64,000 bases of DNA, taken from contig JAKSZU010000012.1 in the NCBI GenBank assembly GCA_026018925.1, positions 44,754,858-44,818,857 on the forward strand, read 5' to 3'. Position 1 is the first letter of the stretch. Every line of letters starts with the position of its first letter. Of this stretch, positions 11,301 through 21,490 are shown one piece after another. The notes beneath the pieces were generated by a model that was given only the letters and a program-made list of their open reading frames with translations, made no database searches and was not told the origin of the DNA. This stretch comes from Tupaia tana (Eukaryota; Chordata; Mammalia; Scandentia; Tupaiidae). A program made the position numbers and the translations under genes.

Positions 11301-11952
11301 TTGACTACGTGAGAGTCTAACGACGTAATTATTATGCCATCTGCTGGTCCCATAACTCTCTTTCTTATATTAGCCTGGGGTAGAGCCCTGCTTTATCTCC
11401 TGTAATTGGTGGGGAATTGGAGTACCTACAACTGCAGGTGCCTGGAGTCTCAGAGAGAAGAAGGACTGCTGAGAGGGATAATTACTGCCCTGGAAGGCTG
11501 GACTTCTGTAAGCTAAGCTTTGTTAAGTCCATCTCAGCCCAGCCCTGAGTCTCATAGCCCTGGGTGCTCCACTGGAAAGGAAAGTAGAGCCCACTGTGCT
11601 GGGACATTAGAGAACATAAACCCTGGCTTCCCTGTTCTACTTTTTACTGTCTCCTTCCATAAGAGACCTGAGCCACATTCTTGAGTCACCTCAGGGATTT
11701 ATTTACTTGACTTTGGAAAGGCTGTTCTCAAATGTGCATGGAATGTTGTGACACACCACGTCAAGGCCAACTTCCCCCACATGCTGGGTTTCTGTCTCTG
11801 CCATTTGAGAGCCTTTTGTTGGCAGAAATTCCATTGGCACCTTAGTGTTAACATATGATCTCCTGGAACTCCATGACTGATCTCACCTTTCATTCTTTCT
11901 TTTTTTGTTACAGGGTAAAATAGTGCAGACATGTGACTTCCTCCAAACATAA
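8308..11952 (+). CDS. SCGB1D-like: Secretoglobin family 1D (lipophilin-like), three exons, complete
   Basis: This gene is predicted to encode a small secreted secretoglobin. Such proteins form disulfide-linked dimers, often with an SCGB2A partner, and bind lipophilic ligands in exocrine secretions. Exon 1 (8308-8362) encodes a signal peptide beginning [16 protein letters not shown] and ends in phase 1 before gtgagt. Exon 2 (10372-10559) follows an acceptor ending ttcag and is 188 nt, the family's usual size; it begins NSLVCPDL and includes AKKCTDKLS. Exon 3 (11914-11952) follows gttacag and encodes [12 protein letters not shown] plus stop. The total is 93 residues, against about 90 in human SCGB1D proteins. 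Cysteines fall at residues 24, 65 and 88, the conserved family positions. The exon 2 donor is gtaatt, weaker than consensus. Whether it is orthologous to SCGB1D1, 1D2 or 1D4 cannot be decided here. Confidence 0.9.
8791..9048 (+). mobile_element. Young long-type tRNA-like SINE in SCGB1D intron 1
   Basis: It starts gggaaccagcagttagcg (A-box-like) and has a B-box-like ggtttgcgtcc, a CpG-rich middle and a CT-rich tail ending in A11. It is flanked by a perfect 18-base target duplication, aaaaagctatccagtagt, at 8773-8790 and 9049-9066. Confidence 0.92.
9117..10088 (-). mobile_element. L1 fragment with internal inversion, in SCGB1D intron 1
   Basis: From 9129 to about 9893 it is minus-strand ORF2 (reverse transcriptase and downstream, from KLKAF back to KTVWYWHKN). 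From about 9893 to 10088 it switches to plus strand and carries the segment just upstream in ORF2 ([18 protein letters not shown]). This is the expected product of twin priming. The part after WYWHKN, with the rest of ORF2 and the 3'UTR, is missing and replaced by an A-rich tail (minus strand). Confidence 0.85.
10372..10559 (+). other. SCGB1D-like: SCGB1D coding exon 2 (188 nt)
   Basis: The acceptor is cag at 10369-10371. All 62 codons are open and carry the uteroglobin fold's main helices and the conserved CTD motif. The donor is gtaatt at 10560. Its length equals the family's standard second exon, which supports this donor over the earlier gtaagc at 10548. Confidence 0.88.
11095..11352 (-). 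mobile_element. tRNA-like SINE, long type, in SCGB1D intron 2
   Basis: Inverted copy with the gactgtagggtatgtgcgctctcc block, the polypurine stretch, cctccactctcctcttagg, and the tRNA-like end (attatgccatctgctggtccc). Confidence 0.8.
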
Positions 11953-12060
11953 AAGATTTGTGTCCTGTTTTCGCTGTCTTACAAAGATACAATGATGTTT
12001 ACTGCAAAATGGGAAAGTTTCAGCATCTTCCTTTATTAAATTACTTGTCCTGCACTTCTC
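11914..12060 (+). other. SCGB1D-like: SCGB1D exon 3 with 3'UTR
   Basis: A pyrimidine-rich tract and cag acceptor precede GKIVQTC, then the stop at 11950-11952. The 3'UTR resembles human SCGB1D 3'UTRs as I remember them (tgtttactgcaaaatg block). The gene ends just after the polyadenylation signal at 12035. Confidence 0.85.
12035..12040 (+). terminator. Polyadenylation signal ATTAAA of the SCGB1D gene
   Basis: ATTAAA occurs 83 bases after the stop codon and is followed by ttacttgtcctgc, where family members are cleaved. It is the common variant of AATAAA. Confidence 0.75.
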
Positions 12061-12126
12061 CACTTGTCTTGTTATTATCCAACAGTCTCAGACTTTGAGT
12101 AAAGCATGTTTCCTTCCCCCTCCCCT

Positions 12127-12142
12127 TTATTGTTGATAGAGC

Positions 12143-12178
<36 letters not shown>

Positions 12179-12360
12179 TCTCCACAAAGTCTGATCATGC
12201 CACCATCCCCAGTCCTCAGCCTCTTCAAGATGCTGGATGCCGGCACACACTTCCAGCATATTTTTAGGCTGAGAGGGCCAAGGGTTCCAGCCACTGTTGC
12301 TATGTGGCTTCTAGCACTGTAATCCAGCACACTACAAACTATGCCAGAGAGGCCATCAAG
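12127..12360 (-). mobile_element. Diverged SINE with (GA)n tract
   Basis: A (GA)n run at about 12144-12175 is followed by remnants of the long-type SINE (tctgatcatgccaccatcc, tatgtggcttctagcactg). It lies just downstream of the SCGB1D polyadenylation site. A related copy is at 60500-60765. Confidence 0.55.
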
Positions 12361-13138
12361 CTTAGTATTGATAATGATGTGTCCATTTGGAGTTATCACA
12401 TTAAATTCAAGAGATTAAATATCCTGTGTTCATGGTGGCCTGAGGGTCATGCACTGCAAAAGAAAATATTTGGCCAGGAATCATCCTTCATTGCTTTACA
12501 GATTTGCCATTCATCAGTGAACATGATGGTAGAGGATAAGCAGTAATTAAATCATATCTGCTGGTCTTGAGGTGAGGGTCCATATGTACCCTTATCTAAA
12601 TGGGTGAAATACATTCCCTATACTATATCCTTGCTGGCCACACAGATAAACACAAGGATTCAAGGAGCTCCTACAACTGTCTGAAAACCCAAACTGGAAC
12701 CACTGCTAGAGAATCAAGTCCCTCTTTTTGTCCATGCACTCAAGAATTTCCAAGACAGTGTTCCTATCTGGTCCTTTCACTGTATTTCTCTGGTTATGCA
12801 GGTACTCTTTGATCAACCACACTAGTCTATATACCATTTGCTTATGCATCAAATTATGTCACACTCTTGTACTAGGGCTTATGTGTTTATTTTTGCCTCT
12901 CTCTCTTTTCCTGAAAAAGATAGCTGATAACCACAGCTTTAAGGTAATGTTACATGTCTTCTTCTGCACAGTCCTTTAAGATACCCACATTCTGGAACAC
13001 ATATCACTCTGTTATTATCACTTTATCTTTCTGTGATATCTGCATATCAGAGTTATTATGATACTAAATCAAAATAATATATATGTCATAGTGCACATCA
13101 TTCACAATGCTATGAATTATTAGTGTCATATTTTTAAA

Positions 13139-13307
13139 AGAATTATTTAACTTCATTTATTTATTCTAATTTGACCAAAGAGCGATAGATTGTGAGAAAG
13201 ACAGAGAGAGGTAAAGTGAGAAAGCAAGCTGCTGGGTCCAGGACTCGAACTGTGGTCGACCATGTGGGAGTCCAGTGCCCTTAACCATCATGCCACCTGC
13301 TGGTCCC
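13139..13307 (-). mobile_element. Short-type tRNA-like SINE
   Basis: This is the short family: ttatttattctaatttgacc, a polypurine tract, then aactgtggtcgaccatgtgg and cacctgctggtccc. It is flanked by a duplication beginning attagtgtcatattt at 13119 and 13308. Confidence 0.88.
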
Positions 13308-13788
13308 ATTAGTGTCATATTTTAAAAATACTATGAATTTCCATTTATTGTGAGAGGTATATCCTGCTATTTATGCTGAAAGACTTTCATGTTTTATCTT
13401 ACCTAGTACTCACTAGTACCTGAGCATGTAGAGTGTTTTCAACATTTAATGAATGAATGAGAAATGCCATGTCCACTGGTGCTCAGCACTGGCTCTGTTT
13501 GAAGTCAACCCCAGGAAACGCAGATCAGTATCTCTGCATGTGGAACTTATGCAGTCCCCACTTCTTCGCTTCCCACTGCTAGTGACTTGTGGAAGCAGAA
13601 GTTGAAAGACAAGAGTCCTTCATGAGACTCAGAGAGCTCCAAGGATCCCCAAGTGTGTCACATGACATTTTTTCCTTTGGATATTTAATTAGCCCTCCAG
13701 ATTTGCTGATTACAAATTTATAGGTGTTACTGTTATAAAATTAATTACATTAGGCTCATGTTCTATATGATTTCCTCTATGAGCTTCT

Positions 13789-14060
13789 ATTTTTTTTTTT
13801 TTTTTTTGGAGAGGTTTTCACTATAGGGCGCGTGCGCTCGCCAGACAGACAGAGAGAGACATAGAGATAGAAAGCAAGAAATCACCCCCCAGGGGGGATG
13901 GTCACGCCACAATCCCTTCTCCTCCATTCTCCTCTCGGGATCTGGGGCACGCACGCCCACGTGCCCGGCGTGAGTTTTAAGCCACCAGGTCTGGGACTTG
14001 AACCGCGGTCGACTACATGGGAGTCCAGCGACATAGCCATTACGCTAACTGCTGGTTCCC
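13789..14060 (-). mobile_element. Young long-type tRNA-like SINE
   Basis: Inverted copy from poly(T) and ggagaggttttcactatagg to gctaactgctggttccc. The 11-base target duplication tatgagcttct is at 13778-13788 and 14061-14071. Confidence 0.92.
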
Positions 14061-14389
14061 TATGAGCTTCTGTTAAAGAATATAAGGCTGGATAAAACCA
14101 GACAGACTAGGGCTGAGTGGTAGTAAGAAAGCAATGCAAAGGTAAGCAGGCCTGTATTTTCATTCTCTTTGGACAGCATCTCTCAGAATATTAGCATCTC
14201 AAAGAGAATATATCTCTGTCAACTTTCTGCTTAATTTGTATCTTGTATTTCTTTCCTGTTGAAAACATAAAAAAAAATTTTTTAAAACAAACTCTGGTTC
14301 GAAAATAAGGAAATCAAATTTTATCAAGTACAAAAGATTTACTTATGCTGATTTTCTTGACATTAACTTTTGAGGTTCACTAATTATCT

Positions 14390-14640
14390 GTTCACTAATG
14401 TAGGGCCTCTTAACTTTTTTCCTTGAAAAACTTCAATTATCTCTGCCTAAGCTTTCTTCTTTCAATATTTTTGCCTACTATCTACCTAATACTCTAGAAG
14501 ATCAATATTCTGAAAACAAAGTGACAGATTTGTTATGCTTTACTTAAAATAATCCTTCAATGGCTCTCCTTTTCTTATAAAAGACTGTGATGTCTCAATT
14601 TAGAAAATAGAATATGGTACTCTGTGTAATAATCAAAACT
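14390..14640. repeat. Duplicated non-coding segment, paralogous to 43380-43570 and 43850-43866
   Basis: Shared blocks include ttatctctgcctaRac, ctactatctacctRa and tgtctcaatttagaaaatag. In the paralogue a SINE inserted after the last block. This marks the right end of the duplicated unit. Confidence 0.75.
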
Positions 14641-14984
14641 TTGCACTGACTCAAAATTAACACTTTTTCTTTCTTTTTCCTGGCACTTTCACCAGTTGTC
14701 TCAAGGGGCAGCAGATGGCATGGCTTCTATGTCTCTAGTGTTGGGAAATTGGAAGGAGGAAAGCAAAAGGATGAGAAAGATCTCAATTAATAAACTTAAA
14801 AAAGTATTTATTATTATGTTTTAATTTGACCGTAAAGAGAGAGAGGGAGAAAGAGAGAGGGAGTGAGCCATGTGATAAGAAAGCTCTTAATTGACCAACT
14901 GTTTTGTGATTGGTCTAGGTTCTCTGGGTCTTGCAAATGCTTCACTGCATGAAACAGATTTGTGGATCTAAGGGAGTTCACATT

Positions 14985-15266
14985 TTCTTTCTTTTTCTTT
15001 TTCTTTTTTTTTTCTTTCTTAGAGAAATTTTTGCTATAGGGTGTGTGCATTTGGTGAAGAGACAGAGAGAGACAGAGAGATAGAAAACAAGAAATCACCT
15101 CTCCCCCAAAGGGGATGGCCATGCTGCAGTCCCTTCTCCTCCATTCTCCCCTCTGGACTTTGGGCATGAGTCCGGTGTGACTTTTAAGTCACTGGGTTTG
15201 GGACTTGAACCACATTTGACTATGTGGGAGCACAGCGATGAAACTATTATGCCATCGGCTGATCCT
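14985..15266 (-). mobile_element. Long-type SINE, first of three at one target
   Basis: Inverted copy from a T-rich tract through gctatagggtgtgtgc to gccatcggctgatcct. The target duplication gggagttcacatt is at 14972-14984 and 15267-15279. Confidence 0.88.
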
Positions 15267-15283
15267 GGGAGTTCACATTCTTT

Positions 15284-15471
15284 TTTTTTGTAAAAACTTA
15301 TTTATTTAATTTTTACTTGTTCATTAATTTATTTTAATTTGACCAGAGAGAGACATAGAAAGAGAGAGAGGGAAAGTGAGAAAGCAAGCTACCAGGTTCA
15401 GGACTAGAACCATGGTCGGCCATGTGGGCGTGTCCAGCTCTTTAGCTACCATGCCACCTTCTGGTCCCCTG
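15284..15471 (-). mobile_element. Short-type SINE, second of three at one target
   Basis: The T-rich tract and ttaatttgaccagagagaga block run to ccaccttctggtcccc. It is flanked by gggagttcacattctt on the left and the near copy ggagttcagattctt on the right. Confidence 0.85.
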
Positions 15472-15487
15472 AGGAGTTCAGATTCTT

Positions 15488-15748
15488 TTTTTTGGAGAGG
15501 TTTTCGCTATAGGGTGCGTGCGCTCGCCAAACAGACAGAGAGAGACATAGAGACAGAAAGCAAGAAATCACCCCCCAGGGGGGATGACCATGCCGCAATC
15601 CCTTCTCCTCCATTCTCCTCTCGGGATCTTGGGCATGCACACACACGTGCCCGGTGTGAGTTTTAAGCCACCGGGTCCGGGACGTGAACCGTGGTCGACT
15701 ACGTGGGAGTCCAGCGACATAGCCATTAAGCTAACTGCTGGTTCCCAG
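15488..15748 (-). mobile_element. Young long-type SINE, third of three at one target
   Basis: Inverted copy with ggagaggttttcgctatagg and gctaactgctggttccc. The target duplication ggagttcagattctt is at 15473-15487 and 15749-15763. Confidence 0.92.
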
Positions 15749-15977
15749 GGAGTTCAGATTCTTAAGAGCTATCATTTCTTTGATGCTTTAGAAATCATTC
15801 AAAAGAAAAATATTCTAGAAAGGTAAAATTGAAAGTCCAAAGTCTTTTTGGATAAAACAAATTATAAAATAGAGGAGGACAAAGTTAAAATGATAAAACA
15901 AACATAATGTATATGTAGAAAATAAAAAAGAAAACTATAAGAGTAAAGGACGTAATGTTAAAATTCAGTTCAGAAGG

Positions 15978-16272
15978 TCAACAGGTGACGTAGTGGTTGA
16001 GGCACTGGCCTGCCACATGGCCAACTGTGGTTTGAGTTCTGGACCTAGCAGCTTGAAACTCACACTAGGCATATGTACTTGTCAGCTTTCTGTTGGGCAT
16101 GTGTGTGTACATGGCCAAAATCTTGAGAGGAGAATGGAGCATATGGGATTGCGGTGTGGCCATACCCCTTGAGGGGTGATTTTACACTTTCTCTCTATCT
16201 CTGTGTCTCTGGTGAGCACACACATCCTATAGAAAAAATCTCTCAGGAAAAAAAAAGAGAGAGAGAGAGAGA
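15978..16272 (+). mobile_element. Diverged long-type SINE
   Basis: It starts ggtcaacaggtgacgtagtgg and includes gagaggagaatggagc and a CT-rich tail, followed by an A-rich stretch and (GA)n at 16256-16272. Confidence 0.75.
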
Positions 16273-18057
16273 TTCAATTCCAAATATCCAACTACAGAAT
16301 TCCAGATTGAGAAAGAAAAAAATGGTGGAATCCACACCACCAAAGAAATAACAGAAGGTTCATTCCAAAAGGAGGATATGAGATTGAGACGTCTTACTCC
16401 TTCCTCACACCAAAAACAGTCGTGGTGACATTTTGGAACATTATGCATCAAAAATGTTGCATAAAGGGAGTGAGGAGAGAACACCAGAATACAGAGGCAG
16501 AGAACAAGAGGTTTCTGTTCCGTCCTATGCTTCTGGGCATCCTGATGGAGACATAAGAAGCACAAAGACATGAACTCAGAAAGGCTCTGGAGCTGGTAAG
16601 ACCTCCCACCACCAGGGGAAGTTATGCTAGATGGCCTTCCCCATGAAGTCTCTAACCCCAGAGCCCAGCACCTCACAGAAACAGGCAAGCAACAAAACGG
16701 GCACAGATCTTGTGCCAGTTTTAGGAGCTGCGCCTATCTAATACCTCACGGAGAAGCCTGCACTCCCACCAAGCACCACTCTGTGACTGAAGCCACCTGA
16801 CTCCCTTCCCACCAGAGTTCAAGGACTGTGATAATTTCTCCCCCGCCCAGAACAGGGCATATGACTTTACCATTCCCCACTGCCCTGCAGCAGAGATGAG
16901 AGAACCTAGACAGTCAACAATTCTCCTTAGAAATTGGGAGATCTGGGCTCCACTCCCCCAGACTTAAAACTGCAAAAATGACTTTCTTTTCCTCAATCCA
17001 TCAGCAGAATTGCTTCTCAGGATCTCCCTGAACAGAGTGCTTGCACAGAGGGGAGGGGTGGCAGAGAGGACACCAGAATTTTCCTGTTCCTTGGTGAGTA
17101 GAAAACAAGGACAGGTGGACCCCTGCTCCCTCTTTTCCGGGCAGAGATACACACTATGAAGGAGAGATCCTGCCTTGATGGAGACCAGGGCACCATGGTG
17201 GCCACTCCCTACAACCATGGTGAGATTCCACAACCATCTAGCTTAGACAGAGTTTGTGACCAGTGGTGAGTCTTGCCGTTGACCGCCTCTTAAGCGTCCA
17301 CAGAAGTAAGGTGGAGGACAGACAGCAGCAGCGGCTGAGAAAGGCAGTCATAAGTGTGGGCTACTCCCTCCAACTACAGTGGAATCTCTATTCCCTTCTT
17401 GGACAGAGTTCTTTGGTCGATGGTGAACCCTGCTCCATGAGTGTCAGCAGAGGTGTGTGTCGGGGAGGGGTGTGTGTGTAGCAGGAATGGAGAGTGACAC
17501 CATTAGGGCAGGCCACTTCCTTCAATTCCAGGGAGGGAACACAATCAGCAAACTAAGCATCTAAGCATCCCCTGAGACTTAATCCACAGTCACCTAAAAC
17601 CCTGCAGTGTGTAACCTTCAAGACAGAGAAATTTACTAATTCTCAACTGATAATCCTCAACAGTTACCTCACCTAGGGGAAGTCTCTCACATCCTACACA
17701 GGGATTGAGACCCCTAGAAATCATTGTTGCTGTCCTTGTTATGGGTGAATTTACTTTTCTAAAGGCGTGACACCAACACATAACTCAAGTTTCACCTAGA
17801 GCCTGGAAACAGTCCTGGGTGTTCCTGCTGCCACCATGGTGGCTCTGAAACCTTGAAACCTAGAAACATTGCTACTGAATCTATGTAGAACCAAAGCCCA
17901 AACAAGTATCCCAGCCTCAAGAAGAAGTGAGTGCTCTGCCACGTGCCTACCCTGACCCAGTGGACCAGAACTTTCAAAGGATCTGAACAATAGAGACAAA
18001 CTTGGGAGGAAGTTGTGAGTGTTCTAGGGATAAATGCTGTTTTACCCTTCCTGTTGT
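16273..18057. repeat. Non-coding block with a ~155-bp tandem repeat (17150-17570)
   Basis: No gene is convincing here. Three diverged repeat copies are visible through their shared core, gccactccct at 17201, gctactccct at 17360 and gccacttcct at 17512, with matching surroundings (a cagagtt block and a gtggtgagtcttgcc / atggtgaaccctgctcc block). The repeat length of 150-160 bp and loose GC-rich character resemble L1 5'UTR monomers, but that is a guess. Confidence 0.5.
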
Positions 18058-18354
18058 TCCCATCTTTGTTTTTTTTTTTTTTTTTTGTTTTTTTTGTTTT
18101 TTTTTTGGAGAGGTTTTCACTATAGGGCGCGTGCGCTTGCCAGACACAGAGAGAGAGACAGAGAGAAAGCGAGAAATCACCCCCCAGGGGGATGGTCACG
18201 CTGCAATCCCTTCTCCTCCATTCTCCTCTCGGGATCTTGGGCATGCACGCACACGCGCCTGGCGTGAGTTTTAAGCCACCGGGTCTGGGACGCGAACTGC
18301 GGTCGACTATGTGGGAGTACAGCAACATAGCCATTACGCTAACTGCTGGTTCCC
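18058..18354 (-). mobile_element. Young long-type SINE with interrupted poly(T)
   Basis: A poly(T) of about 40 bases broken by G precedes ggagaggttttcactatagg. The copy ends gctaactgctggttccc. Target duplication tacccttcctgttgt at 18043-18057 and 18355-18369. Confidence 0.92.
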
Positions 18355-18419
18355 TACCCTTCCTGTTGTGAAGGCTAAGTTATCTAGGAGAAAAGTCCTG
18401 ACTACTCTGGGGTTAAAAT

Positions 18420-18697
18420 TTTTTTTCTTAAAGAGATTTTTGTTATAGGGCACATGCGCTTGCCAGAGAGCCAGAGAGAGAGAGACAAAGAGACAGAAAG
18501 TAAGAAATCACCTGCCCCCCGGGGGGGGGGGGATAGCCACACCACAATCCCTTCTCCTCCATTCTCCTCTTGGGGTCTTGGGCATGCATGCATGCACACA
18601 TGCCTAGCGTGAGTTTTAAGCTGCTGGGACCAGGACTTGAACTGCAGTTGACTATGTGGAATCCAGCGATGCAACCATCACACCATCTGCTGGTCCC
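18420..18697 (-). mobile_element. Long-type SINE
   Basis: Inverted copy: aaagagatttttgttatagg, polypurine tract, a G-run in the centre, and accatctgctggtccc at the end. More diverged than its neighbour at 18058. Confidence 0.85.
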
Positions 18698-19374
18698 AAG
18701 ATTTTTAACATCTCTATTGTTAAAGCCCTGTGGTTCAAGCTGCTATCTCAGTTAGGAGGTCTGAATGATTGCCATAATACATTTGTATTTATAATCACCT
18801 AAGGAAATGTGCTCACTTAAAAATTTAACTTGGGCAGAAACTCCTGCCCAGGGCAAGTTCTGAGCTACTCTAGGATATAGTGCAGAAATGCACAAAGCCG
18901 GTGTTGCTTTGGTTCACTCACACACTAACTCACTGCCAAAGATACTGGTATAAGTATCTAATGAGCTAACTGAAACTGTCACGTGTATAAGCAGTAACAT
19001 GTTTAACCACGTTTGGAGGAAATGGCAAGTTTTGTGATTTCAGTTTTGTTGATGAAGCCAGGGAGAATTAGCCAGGGGCTGGCACCTGACTTTGACTCTG
19101 CTTCCAAATTCAGTTTCCAATTCCATCTCAATAGCTGGGTCCTGGTTAGACCGTATCATGTAACAGTCACTTTTCAGGGAAGGAGACACTGAAGTGACCT
19201 AGACTCTGGTTTCAGAACCTTAAACTATCTTTTTCTCACTTGCCTCCTTGCTCCCTGACTGCAAGTTCCTCATCCAGAAAAGTACCAATGGTGATATTAT
19301 TGCTAATGGAAATCATGCTGATGTGTGATTTTCATGTAAAACCTGATGCCCGATGTTGCTGAAAGCTTATTTTT
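18698..19374. other. Unassigned non-coding stretch
   Basis: No ORF or strong repeat was recognised. The part around 19250-19320 (caagttcctcatccagaaaag, ggtgatattattgctaatgg) is reminiscent of an inverted MIR, but too weak to call. Confidence 0.4.
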
Positions 19375-19413
19375 TATTTTTAACATTTGCTAAAGGGTGC
19401 ATGTGCTCAATAG

Positions 19414-19479
<66 letters not shown>

Positions 19480-19561
19480 TATAAAGCATTCCTATGGGGG
19501 ATGGTCACATCACAGATTCCTTTTCTTTCATTCTCCTTTTAGGATTTTGGGCACAGACAAA

Positions 19562-19603
<42 letters not shown>

Positions 19604-19702
19604 TACCTGGCATGTTTTACAAGCCACTGAGGTCAGGACTTGAATCACACAGACGGCCATGTGAGTCCAGATACCTTAACTGCTTTGGCATTGGCTGCCC
19701 CT
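19375..19702 (-). mobile_element. Diverged SINE expanded by (GA)n and (AC)n microsatellites
   Basis: The SINE's polypurine stretch has expanded to about 58 bases of GA (19416-19474). Its variable middle has become an (AC)n run at about 19564-19596. The SINE frame (ctaaagggtgcatgtgctc, cattctccttttagg, ccactgaggtcaggacttg) remains visible. Confidence 0.7.
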
Positions 19703-19999
19703 AAAGCCTTATTTTAAATTAGTTCATGTTTCTAAATAGTATCATAATATGTAAAACAATTAAAAAAACCTGTAACAAATGTCAAAGTATACTCTTGAAA
19801 ATAAATTTTGTAGTAATTCAATAAGCACTTAAGACTGCTATGTAAAGGAAAGAAGATTGTGATCATAGCACAATCACACCTTGCGAAGCATGTGCACAGC
19901 AGAATAGGCCATGCTTTCAGGGTACTACATGTCAAGGGAGCTGATTTAATGATATAATCTCTCTATTGAAAGATATAATGGATACTAATGATTATAAAT

Positions 20000-21150
20000 G
20001 AAATCTAACAAGGCACATTACATAAATGTGTAGTTCCTCAGTCATCCAAGGAAATATGTTCACTTAAAAATAGTACTTACATGTCTGACTTGCATCACCT
20101 ATTCAGTCTTTATGCTGGGTTTGGTAGAATCACAGAGTTCTTGCAACACTCTGAGAACCCAGATGAGAACTATGTCCCAACTCCTGGCATTGCACAGAAC
20201 ACTTGGAATACCCCATTCCTGCAAGTCAGTCTAACATCAAGCAATCTAACGTTCCTTGCCCAGGTAATCTCTGCTCAACCTGAGCTGTCTATGTGGCATT
20301 TGTTTATGTATCTTTCTGAGTCACACACTTGGGGGACCAGAGCATAGGGTGTACCATTTGCCTCTCTGTACTTTGCCACCTACCACAGCTAGCAATATCA
20401 TCTGTAGAATCCATTTCACATGTCTTGTCTGTGACACACTTTCTGACAACCACTCCTTCATACACATACACACCCACACACCCCTACATATGCCTATGCT
20501 ATCATTACTTTGCCTGTCCGTGACATAATATGTATATTGTAGAGTTGATGTGAGATATATTAAATAAGTAAGAAAATAAAACACTCAGGGCTATTAGCAA
20601 TCATTATTATTTTAACACTATTAAGAGTTTCCATTATCAAGAACTCATACAAGCTAGGCATAATGCATGAAGGTTTACATGTGCTGTCTCAAGTATTCTT
20701 TCCTAGTGTCCAGAAGTGTTTATGGTGTTAGCACCACATAAGGTGGGATTGAGAAATGCTCTACCCAGTAGTCTTCTGCTTTAACATCAACTGGTACGTT
20801 TTCAAAAGCCCCAATCCAGAGCAAATATATAAGCATTTTTGTAAGTAAAACCCACACAGTTCTCACTTGCTAATTTATTTGTCTTACAGGAATACATTTT
20901 TAGTAAGTTGCAGAAGCAGGAGTTGGATGACAAGAGTTTTTCATGAGATTCGGAGAACTCTAAGCATCCTCAAGGCCATCACTTTGAGGCCTTCCCCTTG
21001 GATACGTCTTTAACCTTCCAACACTGGAGACTTGGTCATGAACTCTGGTCATTCACTGGTTTTTATGTCATTAAAAAGTAATCATATTAGGTTCATGCTC
21101 TGTATGATTCTTTCAGTAGCTGCGATTGAAGAGTGTAAGGTGGAATCAAG
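20000..21150. repeat. Older duplicated 3' flank of a secretoglobin unit
   Basis: Weak colinear similarity to 12550-14100 runs through several blocks: cacagagttcttgcaacactc with 12652-12680, catcattactttgcctgtcc with 13014-13036, and gcagaagcaggagttggatg with 13594-13612. No secretoglobin exon survives in it that I can see. The cttacag at 20884-20890 looks like an acceptor, but no exon follows that I can place. Confidence 0.5.
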
Positions 21151-21490
21151 TACACAAAAAGAGAGTCAAAACAATAAGTATCTAAGATCTCCCTGATCAC
21201 AATAAGTACTTAAGATCCCCCCGATCTCCAAAGAACTGGAGAAGTGGAAGAAATGGGATGAAAACGGTGGTGTGAAAACAAATGGATGTTAGCAGCACTG
21301 CTTCAATAACCAATCTATTTAGTGAAATATCCTCTCCTATATGCAGTAAAACCTGAACAAGGCTAAAATTAGGATACTCTCTGAACTGAACTTAGAAAAT
21401 ACCCTCACAGTGGAAATAGCTCTTTCAACTGAAGTTAATAAGAGCCTCTTTTCCAAGAACTTCTGTTGGAACAGAAGCCTGTTCTGGCAT
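21151..21490. other. Possible WBP11 3'UTR remnant / unassigned
   Basis: It follows the WBP11 pseudogene's stop in minus orientation and may contain its 3'UTR, but I cannot confirm the boundary. Confidence 0.35.

Larger units (their letters stand above)
12550..14100. repeat. 3' flank of the SCGB1D unit, paralogous to 20000-21150 and 40680-41060
   Basis: Shared blocks include acacaaggattcaaggagct (also 40723), ttatcactttatctttctgtgat (40785) and gagaggYatatcctg (40914). A weaker set includes agcagaagttgaaagacaagag, which aligns with 20926-20945. It is non-coding. Confidence 0.65.

Noticed and set aside
12144-12175. GA tract as a GAGA-type regulatory site of the SCGB1D gene
   Set aside because: It lies downstream of the polyadenylation site inside a decayed SINE, whose polypurine stretch commonly expands.
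20883-20945. Possible secretoglobin exon 3 after cttacag
   Set aside because: The following codons lack the family's conserved cysteine and lysine pattern, and no matching exon 1 or 2 lies upstream; only flank similarity is visible.
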